From assembly GCF_001269345.1 (NCBI RefSeq), contig NZ_CXOP01000002.1, positions 1,178,853-1,242,852 on the forward strand: DNA of 64,000 bases. Direction: 5' to 3'. This stretch comes from Limnohabitans sp. 2KL-27. Lineage in GTDB: Bacteria; Pseudomonadota; Gammaproteobacteria; Burkholderiales; Burkholderiaceae_C. Both the position numbers and the translations under genes were made by a program. Each line of letters begins with the position of its first letter. Position 1 is the stretch's first letter. Below are positions 27,990 to 36,436 of this stretch, piece after piece. The notes below the pieces were generated by a model that was given only the letters and a program-made list of their open reading frames with translations, ran no database searches and was not told the origin of the DNA.

Positions 27990-28654
27990 AACTCGCCCTG
28001 TTCGACTTGGACCACACCTTGCTGCCGCTGGACTCTGATCACACTTGGGGCGTGTTCACGACCGAAATGGGTTGGACCGACCCGGCAGTTTTCAGCCAGC
28101 GCAACGATGAGTTTTATACCCATTACCAAGCGGGCACGCTGGACATTCATGACTACGTGCGCTTTGCCACCCGCGCCGCCCGCGAACGCGGCGCGGCCCA
28201 GGCCGCCCAGGCGCACGCCCGGTACATGGATGAAGTGATACGCCCGCGCATCACGCCCGAGGCGCTGGCGCTGGTACGATCGCACCAGCACGCGGGTGAC
28301 ACGGTCATGATCGTGACCGCCACCAACGAGTTTGTGACCCGCCCGATTGCCCTGGCCTTCGGGGTGAGCGAGTTGATTGCTGTCGATCTTGAACGCGATG
28401 CCACTGGCTGGATCACCGGCGAGATCCGGGGCACCCCGTCGTTTCGAGAAGGTAAAGTCACCCGGGTCGCGCAGTGGTTGGGCCAAAAAGGCCTGGACTG
28501 GAGTGATGTGGAGATGACCTTCTACTCGGACTCCATGAACGACCTGCCCCTTCTGGAAAAAGCCCACCATCCGGTGGCAACGAACCCTGACGCTCGGTTG
28601 CGTCAATTGGCCACAGAGCGTGGCTGGCGCATCCTCGACCTCTTTCAAGAATGA
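27986..28654 (+). CDS. HAD-IB family phosphatase
   Basis: A 222-aa haloacid-dehalogenase-fold hydrolase of subfamily IB, related to phosphoserine phosphatase and CicA. Motif I is LFDLDHTLLPLDSD with the nucleophile Asp first; motif II is IVTATNEF; motif III/IV is FYSDSMNDLPLLEKA. The helical cap lies between. The natural substrate is not evident. It overlaps hda and pcnB by four bases each, in the middle of a coupled operon. Confidence 0.9.
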   Translation: MKLALFDLDHTLLPLDSDHTWGVFTTEMGWTDPAVFSQRNDEFYTHYQAGTLDIHDYVRFATRAARERGAAQAAQAHARYMDEVIRPRITPEALALVRSHQHAGDTVMIVTATNEFVTRPIALAFGVSELIAVDLERDATGWITGEIRGTPSFREGKVTRVAQWLGQKGLDWSDVEMTFYSDSMNDLPLLEKAHHPVATNPDARLRQLATERGWRILDLFQE

Positions 28655-30207
28655 TCAAACAATTCATCGACAAGCTGATGGGCAAAGCGCCCCAAAGTAC
28701 CAAACCCCATTTTGGCCGCCGCACCGAGGTGCCCGCGTCTGTCCACGGCATCGACCCAGGCTTGGTCGACGAGCGCGCCATCAACGTGACCCGCACCTTG
28801 CAGCAAGCTGGGTTTGAGGCCTACATCGTGGGCGGCGCCGTGCGCGACCTGCTGCTGGGCCTGCGTCCCAAAGATTTTGATGTGGCCACCGATGCCACGC
28901 CCGAGCAGGTCAAGGGCCTGTTTCGCCGCGCTTTCATCATCGGTCGGCGCTTTCGCATCGTGCACGTCGTCTATGGCCGCGGCCGCGACAACGAGGTGAT
29001 CGAGGTCTCCACCTTCCGCGCGCACTTGGACAACGTGGCCGCAGAGCAGGTCAAGGGCAATGAGCGCACCAGCAAACGCCAGCTCGAGGGCATGCAGCAT
29101 GCGGTCGATTCATCGGGCCGTGTGCTGCGCGACAACGTCTGGGGCCCGCAAGACGAAGACGCCACGCGCCGCGACTTCACAGTCAATGCCATGTACTACG
29201 ACCCCGAGTCGCAAACCGTGGTGGATTACCACGGCGGCATCCAGGATTCCAAAAAGCGCATCCTGCGCATGATCGGTGACCCGGTGGCACGCTACCGCGA
29301 AGACCCGGTGCGCATCATCCGCGCGGTGCGTTTTGCGGCCAAGCTCAACCCCTTGGGTTTCAAGCTCGAAGCCAAGACCGCCAAGCCCCTGACGCAGTCG
29401 GCCACTTTGCTGGCCGATGTGCCGCAAAGCCGATTGTTTGACGAGATGCTCAAGCTGCTGCAGACCGGTCATGCCTTGGCGTCGATCGAACAGCTCAAAA
29501 AGTTGGGACTGGCCACCGGGATTTATCCCTTGCTGGACGTCGTCGTGGAACGAGCCGACAGTGCTTTTGTACAAGTCGCTTTGGCCGATACCGACCGCCG
29601 TGTGGGTGAGGGCAAGCCCGTTGCCCCCAGTTTCTTGTTGGCCTGTGTGTTGTGGGCCGATGTGCGTGAAGGTTGGGCCAAACGCCTGGCGCGCAAAGAG
29701 CACCCGCACCCCGCTTTGCAGGATGCGATTGACGAAGTCTTCGATGCGCGCATCGGCGATGTGTCCGGGCGCGGCAAGCTGGCCGCTGACATGCGCGAGA
29801 TCTGGATGATGCAGCCGCGCTTTGAAAAGCGGGTGGGCAGCACACCGTTTGGTCTGGTGGAGCAGCCACGCTTTCGCGCAGGTTTTGACTTTTTGCGTTT
29901 GCGTGCGGACATCGAAGAAGTGGACATTCGCTTGGCCGACTGGTGGCAAGAGTTCAGCATGGCCAGCGATTCAGAGCGTGAAGACTTGGTGCATGCGGCC
30001 AAGGCCGAGCAGCAAGCCTCCCAAACGGCCAAGCCCCGCGTGCGCCGGGCACCTCGGCCCGAAGGCGCATCCGCCTCGCCAGCCGAGAGCCGCCCTGCAG
30101 CGGAGGCTGACAGTGCCGACGAGGGTGCGGCCAAAAAACGACGCCGTCGTCGCCGCAAGCCCGGAGCTTCTGGCGATCAGGCGGGCGACGGCGGCAGTGC
30201 CGCTTGA
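28651..30207 (+). CDS. pcnB: Polynucleotide adenylyltransferase (poly(A) polymerase I)
   Basis: Adds poly(A) tails to RNA 3' ends, promoting decay (518 aa). The nucleotidyltransferase core has GGAVRDLLLG from residue 61 and the catalytic aspartates in KDFDVATD (D75, D77); RRDFTVNAMYYDPE and EDPVRIIRAVRFAAKL follow. The shorter family members are tRNA nucleotidyltransferases; the long C-terminus ending in a basic KKRRRRRRK tail favours PcnB. The tail from about residue 440 is Ala/Pro/Lys-rich and probably disordered. It overlaps the HAD gene and precedes folK, as in E. coli (pcnB-folK). Confidence 0.94.
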   Translation: MIKQFIDKLMGKAPQSTKPHFGRRTEVPASVHGIDPGLVDERAINVTRTLQQAGFEAYIVGGAVRDLLLGLRPKDFDVATDATPEQVKGLFRRAFIIGRRFRIVHVVYGRGRDNEVIEVSTFRAHLDNVAAEQVKGNERTSKRQLEGMQHAVDSSGRVLRDNVWGPQDEDATRRDFTVNAMYYDPESQTVVDYHGGIQDSKKRILRMIGDPVARYREDPVRIIRAVRFAAKLNPLGFKLEAKTAKPLTQSATLLADVPQSRLFDEMLKLLQTGHALASIEQLKKLGLATGIYPLLDVVVERADSAFVQVALADTDRRVGEGKPVAPSFLLACVLWADVREGWAKRLARKEHPHPALQDAIDEVFDARIGDVSGRGKLAADMREIWMMQPRFEKRVGSTPFGLVEQPRFRAGFDFLRLRADIEEVDIRLADWWQEFSMASDSEREDLVHAAKAEQQASQTAKPRVRRAPRPEGASASPAESRPAAEADSADEGAAKKRRRRRRKPGASGDQAGDGGSAA

Positions 30208-30236
30208 ATCTGTGATCTGAACGGCCAGGGGCGATC

Positions 30237-30710
30237 TTGCGAGACCCAGTCACCGCCTATGTGGCCTTGGGCGCGAATTTGGGTGATGCCCGCAGCGCTG
30301 TGCTGCAGGCTTTTGAGACACTGGCCTCTTGGCCCGAGATGCAAGTCACAGGCCGCTCAGCGCTTTACCGCACAGCGCCCCATGAAGCCCATGGGCCCGA
30401 CTTCATCAACGCGGTGGCCCGCATCGACACGCGGTTGAACGCCCCCGATTTGCTGGACACTTTGCTCGCCATCGAGCGCCAGGCGGGCCGCATGCGACCC
30501 TACGTGAATGCACCGCGCAGCTTGGACCTGGACTTGCTTTTTTATGGCCATGCCAGCATGCACAGCCCCCGCTTGACTTTGCCCCACCCGCGCTGGCGCG
30601 ATCGGGCTTTTGTGCTGGTCCCCTTGGCCGATGTGTGGCCGCAGCGTGTGGCCCCTGAAGACCTTGCCCGCGTGGTGGGCCAGGCCATTGAACGTGATGG
30701 CGCGGTGTGA
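30237..30710 (+). CDS. folK: 2-amino-4-hydroxy-6-hydroxymethyldihydropteridine pyrophosphokinase
   Basis: Folate-biosynthesis enzyme (157 aa) transferring pyrophosphate from ATP to the pterin. AYVALGANLGD at the N-terminus, FINAVARIDTRL in the middle and the metal-binding SLDLDLLFYG are diagnostic; LTLPHPRWRDRAFVLVPLADV follows. The start appears to be TTG at 30237, preceded by AGGGGCGATC; no ATG or GTG is available close by. It lies 29 bp after pcnB. Confidence 0.94.
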   Translation: MRDPVTAYVALGANLGDARSAVLQAFETLASWPEMQVTGRSALYRTAPHEAHGPDFINAVARIDTRLNAPDLLDTLLAIERQAGRMRPYVNAPRSLDLDLLFYGHASMHSPRLTLPHPRWRDRAFVLVPLADVWPQRVAPEDLARVVGQAIERDGAV

Positions 30711-30712
30711 CC

Positions 30713-31075
30713 ATGACATTTTTCAACAGCTTGCCCGTGCCATTGCAGACCATCTTGCTTTTGCTGGCCAGCAACGTGTTCATGACCTTGGCCTGGTATG
30801 GGCACCTGCGCAACATGGCCACAGCCCCTTGGTATGCCGCGGCTTTTGTGAGTTGGGGCATAGCCTTGTTGGAATACTTGTTCCAAGTGCCTGCCAACCG
30901 CATCGGTTACACCCAGTTCAGCGTGGCGCAGCTCAAGATCATGCAAGAAGTCATTACTTTGAGTGTGTTTGTGCCTTTTGCGCTTTTTTATCTGAAAGAG
31001 CCGTTCAAGCTTGACTACCTGTGGGCGGCTTTGTGCATGGTGGGCGCGGTTTATTTCATTTTCAGAAGCCCCTGA
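30713..31075 (+). CDS. DMT-like small membrane protein (DUF486 family)
   Basis: A 120-aa membrane protein with four predicted spans (about residues 7-27, 36-56, 74-94 and 99-117). PLQTILLLLASNVFMTLAWYGHL and the closing LWAALCMVGAVYFIFR match the DUF486 family, related to half-size drug/metabolite transporters. Start is ATG 30713, just past the folK stop; a GTG at 30707 is an alternative. Function and substrate are unknown. Confidence 0.85.
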   Translation: MTFFNSLPVPLQTILLLLASNVFMTLAWYGHLRNMATAPWYAAAFVSWGIALLEYLFQVPANRIGYTQFSVAQLKIMQEVITLSVFVPFALFYLKEPFKLDYLWAALCMVGAVYFIFRSP

Positions 31076-31171
31076 TTCGCTCGGTCGAAATTCCTGTATT
31101 TCGTACGGTTAAACTCGCCGCTGTCACGCTATTGTCACATTTGACTTTGTCCCGTTATCAGGAGCTTTTCT

Positions 31172-31819
31172 ATGCTGTTTGGCAAATTGCTGCCCAAAGA
31201 AGGCAACTTCTTCGAACTCTTCAACCAACACGCAGACCGCATTGTCGAGGCGGCGCGCGCTTTCTCCAACTTGGTGGCCAATTACAACGATGTTCACCTG
31301 CGGGAAAAGTACAACCGTGATGTGGACAACGCCGAGCACGCTGCTGACCGCGTGACCCAGGAGGTGAACCGCCTGATCCACACCACTTTTATCACCCCGA
31401 TCGACCGTGAGCAAATTCACGCCCTCATCAACCTGATGGACGACGTGGCCGATCTGATTCAGGACTCGGCCGAAACCATGGCGTTGTATGACGTAAGGCA
31501 CATGACCGAAGAAATTACCCGGCTGACCGATTTATCGGTCAAGTGCTGTGAGCGCGTCCAAGATGCGGTCAAGTTGTTGGTCAAAATTGGTGAACCCTCT
31601 GTGGCCGAGGCTGCCTTGAAGACCTGTGAAGAGATCGACCGCTTGGAGTCCGACGCGGACCGTGTGATGCGCAGCGCCATGAGCAAGTTGTTCCGAGATG
31701 AACCTGATGTGCGCGAGATCATCAAGCTCAAGGCCATTTACGAATTGTTGGAAACCATCACCGACAAGTGCGAAGACGTGGCCAACCAGATCGAGGGCAT
31801 CGTCCTCGAAAACTCCTGA
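31172..31819 (+). CDS. DUF47 family phosphate-transport accessory protein (PhoU-like)
   Basis: A 215-aa all-helical protein of the DUF47/YkaA family, distantly related to PhoU and routinely encoded before a Pit transporter. It begins MLFGKLLPKEGNFFELFNQHADRIVEAA; the acidic helical repeats RDVDNAEHAADRVTQEVNRL and EIDRLESDADRVMR provide the metal-cluster-like EXXXD patterns of PhoU proteins. It is 21 bp upstream of pit and presumably modulates it. Confidence 0.9.
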   Translation: MLFGKLLPKEGNFFELFNQHADRIVEAARAFSNLVANYNDVHLREKYNRDVDNAEHAADRVTQEVNRLIHTTFITPIDREQIHALINLMDDVADLIQDSAETMALYDVRHMTEEITRLTDLSVKCCERVQDAVKLLVKIGEPSVAEAALKTCEEIDRLESDADRVMRSAMSKLFRDEPDVREIIKLKAIYELLETITDKCEDVANQIEGIVLENS

Positions 31820-31840
31820 TCCGAAACGGGAATCCTGAAC

Positions 31841-32854
31841 ATGGAAACCGTACAAGCCGCCTTGTGGGTGGTGATCTTGCTGGTCGCCCTGGCGCTCATT
31901 TTTGACTTCATGAACGGCTTTCACGACGCCGCCAATTCGATCGCGACTGTGGTGTCGACGGGCGTGCTCAAGCCGGGGCAAGCCGTGGTGTTTGCCGCCT
32001 TCTTCAACTTCATCGCCATTTTTGTCTTCCACCTGAGCGTGGCCGCCACGGTGGGCAAAGGCATTGTCCAGCCCGGCGTGGTCGACACCCATGTGGTGTT
32101 TGGTGCGCTGATGGGGGCCATTACCTGGAACATCATCACTTGGTATTACGGCATTCCCAGCAGTTCCTCACATGCCTTGATCGGGGGAATTGTGGGGGCT
32201 GTCATCGCCAAGGCCGGTGCCACAGCACTGATTTCGACGGGTATCCTGAAAACCGTGGCATTTATTTTTGTCTCACCCTTGCTTGGCTTTCTGCTGGGTT
32301 CCTTGATGATGGTGGCGGTGGCGCATCTTTTCAGACGATCCAGGCCCTCGAAAGTGGATAAATGGTTCCGGCGCTTGCAATTGGTCTCGGCTGGGGCTTA
32401 TAGCTTGGGGCATGGCGGTAACGATGCGCAGAAAACAATCGGCATCATTTGGTTGCTTTTGATCGCCACAGGCTACGCCACTTCGGCCGATGCCGCCCCA
32501 CCAGGATGGGTCATCGTCAGCTGTTACCTCGCGATTGGTTTGGGCACCATGTTTGGCGGCTGGCGCATCGTCAAAACCATGGGCCAAAAAATCACCAAAC
32601 TCAAACCTGTGGGCGGCTTTTGCGCCGAAACGGGCGGTGCCATGACCTTGTTTTTGGCCACTTCACTGGGTATTCCGGTCTCGACCACGCACACCATCAC
32701 AGGCGCTATTGTGGGCGTAGGCTCGACCCAGCGGGCCAGTGCCGTGCGCTGGGGCGTGGCGGGCAACATTGTTTGGGCTTGGGTGCTGACCATTCCTGCC
32801 AGCGCCTTTGTGGCGGCCATCTCCTACTGGCTCAGTTTTCAAATTTTCGACTGA
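31841..32854 (+). CDS. pit: Inorganic phosphate transporter, Pit family
   Basis: Low-affinity phosphate (metal-phosphate)/proton symporter, 337 aa with about ten membrane spans. The two PD001131-type signatures are readable: FMNGFHDAANSIATVVSTGVL in the first half and LGHGGNDAQKTIGIIWLLL in the second, reflecting internal duplication. It follows the DUF47 gene in a two-gene operon and is followed by a hairpin. Confidence 0.94.
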   Translation: METVQAALWVVILLVALALIFDFMNGFHDAANSIATVVSTGVLKPGQAVVFAAFFNFIAIFVFHLSVAATVGKGIVQPGVVDTHVVFGALMGAITWNIITWYYGIPSSSSHALIGGIVGAVIAKAGATALISTGILKTVAFIFVSPLLGFLLGSLMMVAVAHLFRRSRPSKVDKWFRRLQLVSAGAYSLGHGGNDAQKTIGIIWLLLIATGYATSADAAPPGWVIVSCYLAIGLGTMFGGWRIVKTMGQKITKLKPVGGFCAETGGAMTLFLATSLGIPVSTTHTITGAIVGVGSTQRASAVRWGVAGNIVWAWVLTIPASAFVAAISYWLSFQIFD

Positions 32855-32905
32855 TGGTGCGGCCCCCGGTGCCATCCGGTGATCCCCCTTCACCCAAGGC
32901 ATACC

Positions 32906-32935
32906 CCCTGAGTGCAACACTCAGGGAGTATTTTC
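32906..32935 (+). terminator. Terminator-like hairpin after pit
   Basis: CCCTGAGTG and CACTCAGGG form a perfect 9-bp stem with a CAA loop (32906-32926), followed by AGTATTTT. It lies between the convergent pit and TM2 genes. The T tract is interrupted, so it is less certain than the others. Confidence 0.65.
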
Positions 32936-33380
32936 ATTGGCTGATCAGCCGAGCCGCTTCAATTTGGTACTCAAAGTAGCGCTGAAAGCTGAAGACCAGA
33001 CTGGACATCAGGACGGTGGTGCCCAGCAGCAAGGCCACGGCAATGCCAATGATCGTGCCCCATTGCGTGCGACCCGACGGTGTGAGTGCATCGGCTTGGG
33101 GGTTGAATTTGGTGTTCCATTTTTCGATGGGTGTTAGGCCATAAATGATGGCGTTCAGAGCGCAACCTGCGATGGTGAAGCCCAGCAAAGGGATGAGCAT
33201 CCAGCTGATCGTGTCGTCTTGGCCAAATTGCTGTACACGCTCCAAGCCATAAAAACCGAGCGCTGTGGGGATGGGCAGCAACCAAGCCAGCGTGTCCGTC
33301 AATCCGTACAAGTAGAAACGGTGCAGACCCAATGGACCTGTCCAGAAAGCCAGCCAAGTCGCGAGTGTTTTGTTTTTCAT
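32934..33380 (-). CDS. TM2 domain-containing membrane protein
   Basis: A 148-aa membrane protein. ATWLAFWTGPLGLHRFYLYG at the N-terminus is a TM2-type segment, with the turn GLHRFYLG-like pattern, followed by two more hydrophobic stretches and a final span near residue 112-135. Start is ATG 33380; a longer frame to 33416 adds nothing typical. Function is unknown. It is convergent with pit and 7 bp downstream of the GNAT gene. Confidence 0.8.
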   Translation of the reverse strand: MKNKTLATWLAFWTGPLGLHRFYLYGLTDTLAWLLPIPTALGFYGLERVQQFGQDDTISWMLIPLLGFTIAGCALNAIIYGLTPIEKWNTKFNPQADALTPSGRTQWGTIIGIAVALLLGTTVLMSSLVFSFQRYFEYQIEAARLISQ

Positions 33381-33387
33381 GGGGCGA

Positions 33388-33909
33388 TTATTGCGGAGGG
33401 CTGCTGTCACCTGCACCCAAAGGCTTTTCCATCATCACGACATCGATCCAGCGGTCGAATTTCCAGCCGCAGGACTTGAGGACACCGACGTGGCTGAAGC
33501 CCACGGCGGTGTGGACTCCAATGGAGCCCGCATTGGCCGAGTCACCGATCACGGCCAGAAATTTGCGCACGCCTGCGCGTTCGGCCTGCGCGCACAATTC
33601 GGCCAGCAGGGCGCGGCCCATGCCTTTGCGGTGGGCGTCTGACGCCAAGTAAATCGAATCTTCGGCTGAAAAGCGGTAAGCCGGACGGGGCTTGAACCAG
33701 TTGCAATAGGCAAAGCCGATGACGCGGCCTTGGTCTTCGACCACGAGATAAGGCAAGCCCTTGGACAGCACATCGGCGCGGCGGCTGGCCATCTCGGATT
33801 CGGTGGGTGGATCGATCTCGAAGGTGCCGGTGCCCGTCAGCACATGGTGGCGGTAAATGGCCGTGATGGAGGCGACGTCTTCATCGCGGCTGGGTCGGAT
33901 CAGAGGCAA
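33388..33909 (-). CDS. GNAT N-acetyltransferase, phosphinothricin/MnaT-like
   Basis: An acetyltransferase of about 173 aa. LIRPSRDEDVASITAIYRHHV at the N-terminus, AYCNWFKPRPAYRFSAEDSIY in the middle and the acetyl-CoA-binding RKGMGRALLAEL near residue 95 resemble the PAT/YncA group, which acetylates methionine derivatives or phosphinothricin. The frame is open to 34029 but homology begins near 33909, where only a TTG (33909) is available, so the start is uncertain. It is divergent from rpsP and shares the A/T-rich promoter region at 33926. Confidence 0.82.
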   Translation of the reverse strand: MPLIRPSRDEDVASITAIYRHHVLTGTGTFEIDPPTESEMASRRADVLSKGLPYLVVEDQGRVIGFAYCNWFKPRPAYRFSAEDSIYLASDAHRKGMGRALLAELCAQAERAGVRKFLAVIGDSANAGSIGVHTAVGFSHVGVLKSCGWKFDRWIDVVMMEKPLGAGDSSPPQ

Positions 33910-33925
33910 GGCAAGGCTCCCGATG

Positions 33926-33931
33926 TATAAT
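33926..33931 (+). promoter_or_regulatory. -10 box of the rpsP operon
   Basis: A consensus TATAAT lies 115 bp before rpsP. No good -35 is recognisable 16-18 bp upstream, so the promoter call rests on the -10 and position. Confidence 0.45.
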
Positions 33932-34046
33932 GGTCGGCTTTTCAGTGTGTCACTGGCCGGGTGGCCAGTTGCGTGTCTCAAACGCTGAAGGATACCGGGC
34001 ATCTGGGCAATTGTTCCCAAGAAGCCCAACCACCCAAGGATAAATC

Positions 34047-34298
34047 ATGGTTGTTATTCGTCTGAACCGCGGCGGCTCTAAAGCACGTCCTTTCTTCAAC
34101 ATCGTCGTCGCCGACAAGCGCGTGCGTCGCGATGGACGCTTCCTCGAGCGCATCGGCTTCTACAACCCCACAGCCAAAGGCGGCGAAGAAGGTCTGCGCA
34201 TCGCGCAAGACCGTTTGACTTACTGGAAGGGCGTTGGCGCCCAGGCTTCCCCCACTGTGGAGCGCCTGATCCGTCAAGCCGGCAAAGCCGCCGCCTGA
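34047..34298 (+). CDS. rpsP: 30S ribosomal protein S16
   Basis: Small-subunit ribosomal protein (83 aa). [41 protein letters not shown] is nearly invariant. It is the first gene of the conserved rpsP-rimM-trmD-rplS operon, with rimM starting 16 bp after its stop. Confidence 0.98.
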   Translation: MVVIRLNRGGSKARPFFNIVVADKRVRRDGRFLERIGFYNPTAKGGEEGLRIAQDRLTYWKGVGAQASPTVERLIRQAGKAAA

Positions 34299-34314
34299 TT
34301 GGTTCGCACGGGTC

Positions 34315-34926
34315 ATGCGTCCGCCTTTGGAAACAGCCGCACTGCCGGCTGACGCCATCGAAATCGGGCGCATCACCGATGCCTGGGGCATCAAAGGCTG
34401 GTTCAAGGTCTTGCCCCACAGCGCCTCGCCCGAGGCGCTTTTTTCTGCCAAAAGCTGGTTTTTGTTGCCGCCCGATCGGCCCATGAAACCCCAGCGTGGC
34501 CAAGAGGCCTCAGCCTTTGCGCAACAGACCTGGCATGAGCCTTTGCTGCTCAACATCCTCGAAGTCAAAGACCATTCCGACACCGTGGTGGCGCGTGCCC
34601 AAGGCATTGACGACCGCAATGCGTCCGAATCCTTGCGCGGGGGCCGAATTTTTGTGCCGCGCTCGAGCTTCCCGGCCGCCGCCGATGGCGAGTACTACTG
34701 GGTTGATTTGATGGGCCTGCAGGTGTTCAACCGCGAAGGTGTGGATCTGGGTCAGGTGCGCGACCTCATGTCCACCGGCCCGCAAACCGTTCTGGTCATT
34801 GAAACCGCTGCCGAGACGGAAGGCGGCAAACCTGTCGAGCGCATGATCCCGTTTGTGGCAGCTTTCATCGACGGCGTTGACTTGCCAGGCAAGCGCATCA
34901 CGGTCGACTGGCAGCCCGACTACTGA
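34315..34926 (+). CDS. rimM: Ribosome maturation factor RimM
   Basis: Assists 30S head assembly by binding S19 (203 aa). The N-terminal barrel has EIGRITDAWGIKGWFKVLPHS, and the C-terminal PRC-barrel contains YYWVDLMGLQVFN, a hallmark of the family. An insertion of about 25 residues around SAKSWFLLPPDRPMKPQRGQEASAF makes it longer than the E. coli protein (182 aa). It is the second gene of the operon. Confidence 0.95.
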   Translation: MRPPLETAALPADAIEIGRITDAWGIKGWFKVLPHSASPEALFSAKSWFLLPPDRPMKPQRGQEASAFAQQTWHEPLLLNILEVKDHSDTVVARAQGIDDRNASESLRGGRIFVPRSSFPAAADGEYYWVDLMGLQVFNREGVDLGQVRDLMSTGPQTVLVIETAAETEGGKPVERMIPFVAAFIDGVDLPGKRITVDWQPDY

Positions 34927-34954
34927 GCCGCTCCGGCCGTGGAGGGCCATCCCC

Positions 34955-35752
34955 ATGCGCTTTGACATCATCACCTTGTTTCCCGAACTGTTTGGGCCAC
35001 TGTTGACCAGCGGCATCACGCGCCGTGCCTACGAAAGCGGTTTGGTGGACGTGCGTTTGTGGAATCCGCGCGACCACGCCGAAGGCCATTACCGCCGGGT
35101 GGATGACCGCTCTTTCGGCGGTGGTCCTGGCATGGTCATGCTGGCCGAGCCCTTGTTCAAATGCCTGACGGCCATTCGTGCTGATCGGCAAGAAGAAACG
35201 GCTGCACCTTTGCTGCTTTTTTCCCCGATAGGCCAGACCCTCAACCACAACGCGGTGGCCCAATGGTCGGCCAGCGCGGGTGCGGTGCTGCTGTGTGGCC
35301 GCTACGAAGGTGTGGACCAGCGGTTCATTGACCAATACGTCGACCAGCAAATCAGCTTGGGCGACTTTGTGCTCTCGGGTGGTGAAATCGCCGCCATGGC
35401 CTTGCTGGACTCGGTGGCCCGTTTGCAGCCGGGGGTGCTGGGCGACGAGGGCAGCCACCAACTCGACAGCTTCAACCCGGCGCTCGACGGTCTGCTGGAC
35501 AGCCCGCACTACACCCGTCCAGAAGTCTGGCAAGGCCAGGCGGTGCCGTCTGAATTGATGTCGGGTCACCATGCGAACATCGCGCGTTGGCGGCGTGAGC
35601 AAAGCCTGCGATTGACGGCTTTGCACCGCCCCGAATTACTCGAAGATGCCCGCTTGGCCGGGGGGCTCAGTCGTCATGACGAGGCCTTTCTGAAGCAGGC
35701 TTTGGGCAGCACGCCAGGTTCGGACGAGCCTGTGCCAGCGAAAAAGCTATAA
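34955..35752 (+). CDS. trmD: tRNA (guanine-N1-)-methyltransferase
   Basis: SAM-dependent enzyme (265 aa) methylating G37 in tRNAs. MRFDIITLFPELF at the start, DDRSFGGGPGMVM, the knot-forming LLCGRYEGVDQRFID and ISLGDFVLSGGEIAAM are signature segments. Start ATG 34955 is preceded by GGAGGG; an open frame upstream is rimM overlap. Third gene of the operon. A TATAAT overlaps its stop codon and probably serves rplS. Confidence 0.97.
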   Translation: MRFDIITLFPELFGPLLTSGITRRAYESGLVDVRLWNPRDHAEGHYRRVDDRSFGGGPGMVMLAEPLFKCLTAIRADRQEETAAPLLLFSPIGQTLNHNAVAQWSASAGAVLLCGRYEGVDQRFIDQYVDQQISLGDFVLSGGEIAAMALLDSVARLQPGVLGDEGSHQLDSFNPALDGLLDSPHYTRPEVWQGQAVPSELMSGHHANIARWRREQSLRLTALHRPELLEDARLAGGLSRHDEAFLKQALGSTPGSDEPVPAKKL

Positions 35753-35753
35753 T
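35748..35753 (+). promoter_or_regulatory. Probable internal -10 box for rplS
   Basis: TATAAT spans the trmD stop codon and lies about 116 bp before rplS. A convincing -35 is not seen. A separate rplS promoter would let L19 be made at higher levels than the two enzymes between S16 and L19. Confidence 0.4.
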
Positions 35754-35868
35754 CAAGGGCTTTTCGATCCTCTACCCGCCGCGATCTGGCTCAGTCATGT
35801 GAATGCATGGCCCCTACAGAACAGAACGCCCCTTGTGTAGCGAGGCATGATCGGACGGAGTTCAAAAA

Positions 35869-36252
35869 ATGAATTTGATTCAAACTCTTGAGCAGGAAGA
35901 AATTGCCCGTCTGGGTAAGGTAATTCCTGAGTTTTCCCCCGGCGATACCGTGATCGTCAGCGTCAACGTGGTCGAAGGTGCGCGAAAGCGTGTCCAAGCC
36001 TACGAGGGTGTTGTGATCGCCAAGCGTAACCGTGGTCTGAACAGCGGCTTCACTGTGCGCAAGATCTCCAGTGGTGAAGGTGTGGAGCGCACGTTCCAGA
36101 CTTACAGCCCTGTGATCGCCAGCATTGAAGTCAAGCGCCGTGGTGATGTTCGCCGCGCCAAGCTGTACTACCTGCGTGACCGCAGCGGCAAGTCGGCACG
36201 TATCAAAGAAAAGTTGCCTCAGCGTAAAGCAGCACCAGCTGCCAAAGCGTAA
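35869..36252 (+). CDS. rplS: 50S ribosomal protein L19
   Basis: Large-subunit protein at the subunit interface (127 aa). [30 protein letters not shown] and [29 protein letters not shown] are diagnostic. The C-terminus is extended by a Lys/Ala-rich tail. It ends the rpsP operon and has a 116-nt upstream gap after trmD, longer than the other gaps in the operon. Confidence 0.98.
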   Translation: MNLIQTLEQEEIARLGKVIPEFSPGDTVIVSVNVVEGARKRVQAYEGVVIAKRNRGLNSGFTVRKISSGEGVERTFQTYSPVIASIEVKRRGDVRRAKLYYLRDRSGKSARIKEKLPQRKAAPAAKA

Positions 36253-36270
36253 AGCCTTTTCGTTCTTACG

Positions 36271-36308
36271 AAAAAACCGCCCGGGTTTGCGCCCAGGGCG
36301 GTTTTTTT
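36271..36308 (+). terminator. Terminator after rplS
   Basis: AAAAAACCGCCC and GGGCGGTTTTTT form a long stem around a GGGTTTGCGCCCA loop. The A and T runs make it suitable in both directions, for rplS and for the convergent helicase gene. Confidence 0.85.
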
Positions 36309-36436
36309 ATGGGCGCTTCAAAAGGTGCATCTGTTTCGGTGCATCCGTTTCGCCCCGCCATGAAAAAAGGCCTTGCCGGTGGGGGCAAGACCTTCGAATG
36401 TGATCTTGAAGTCCTGGGTTGACCCCAGGAAAACAA

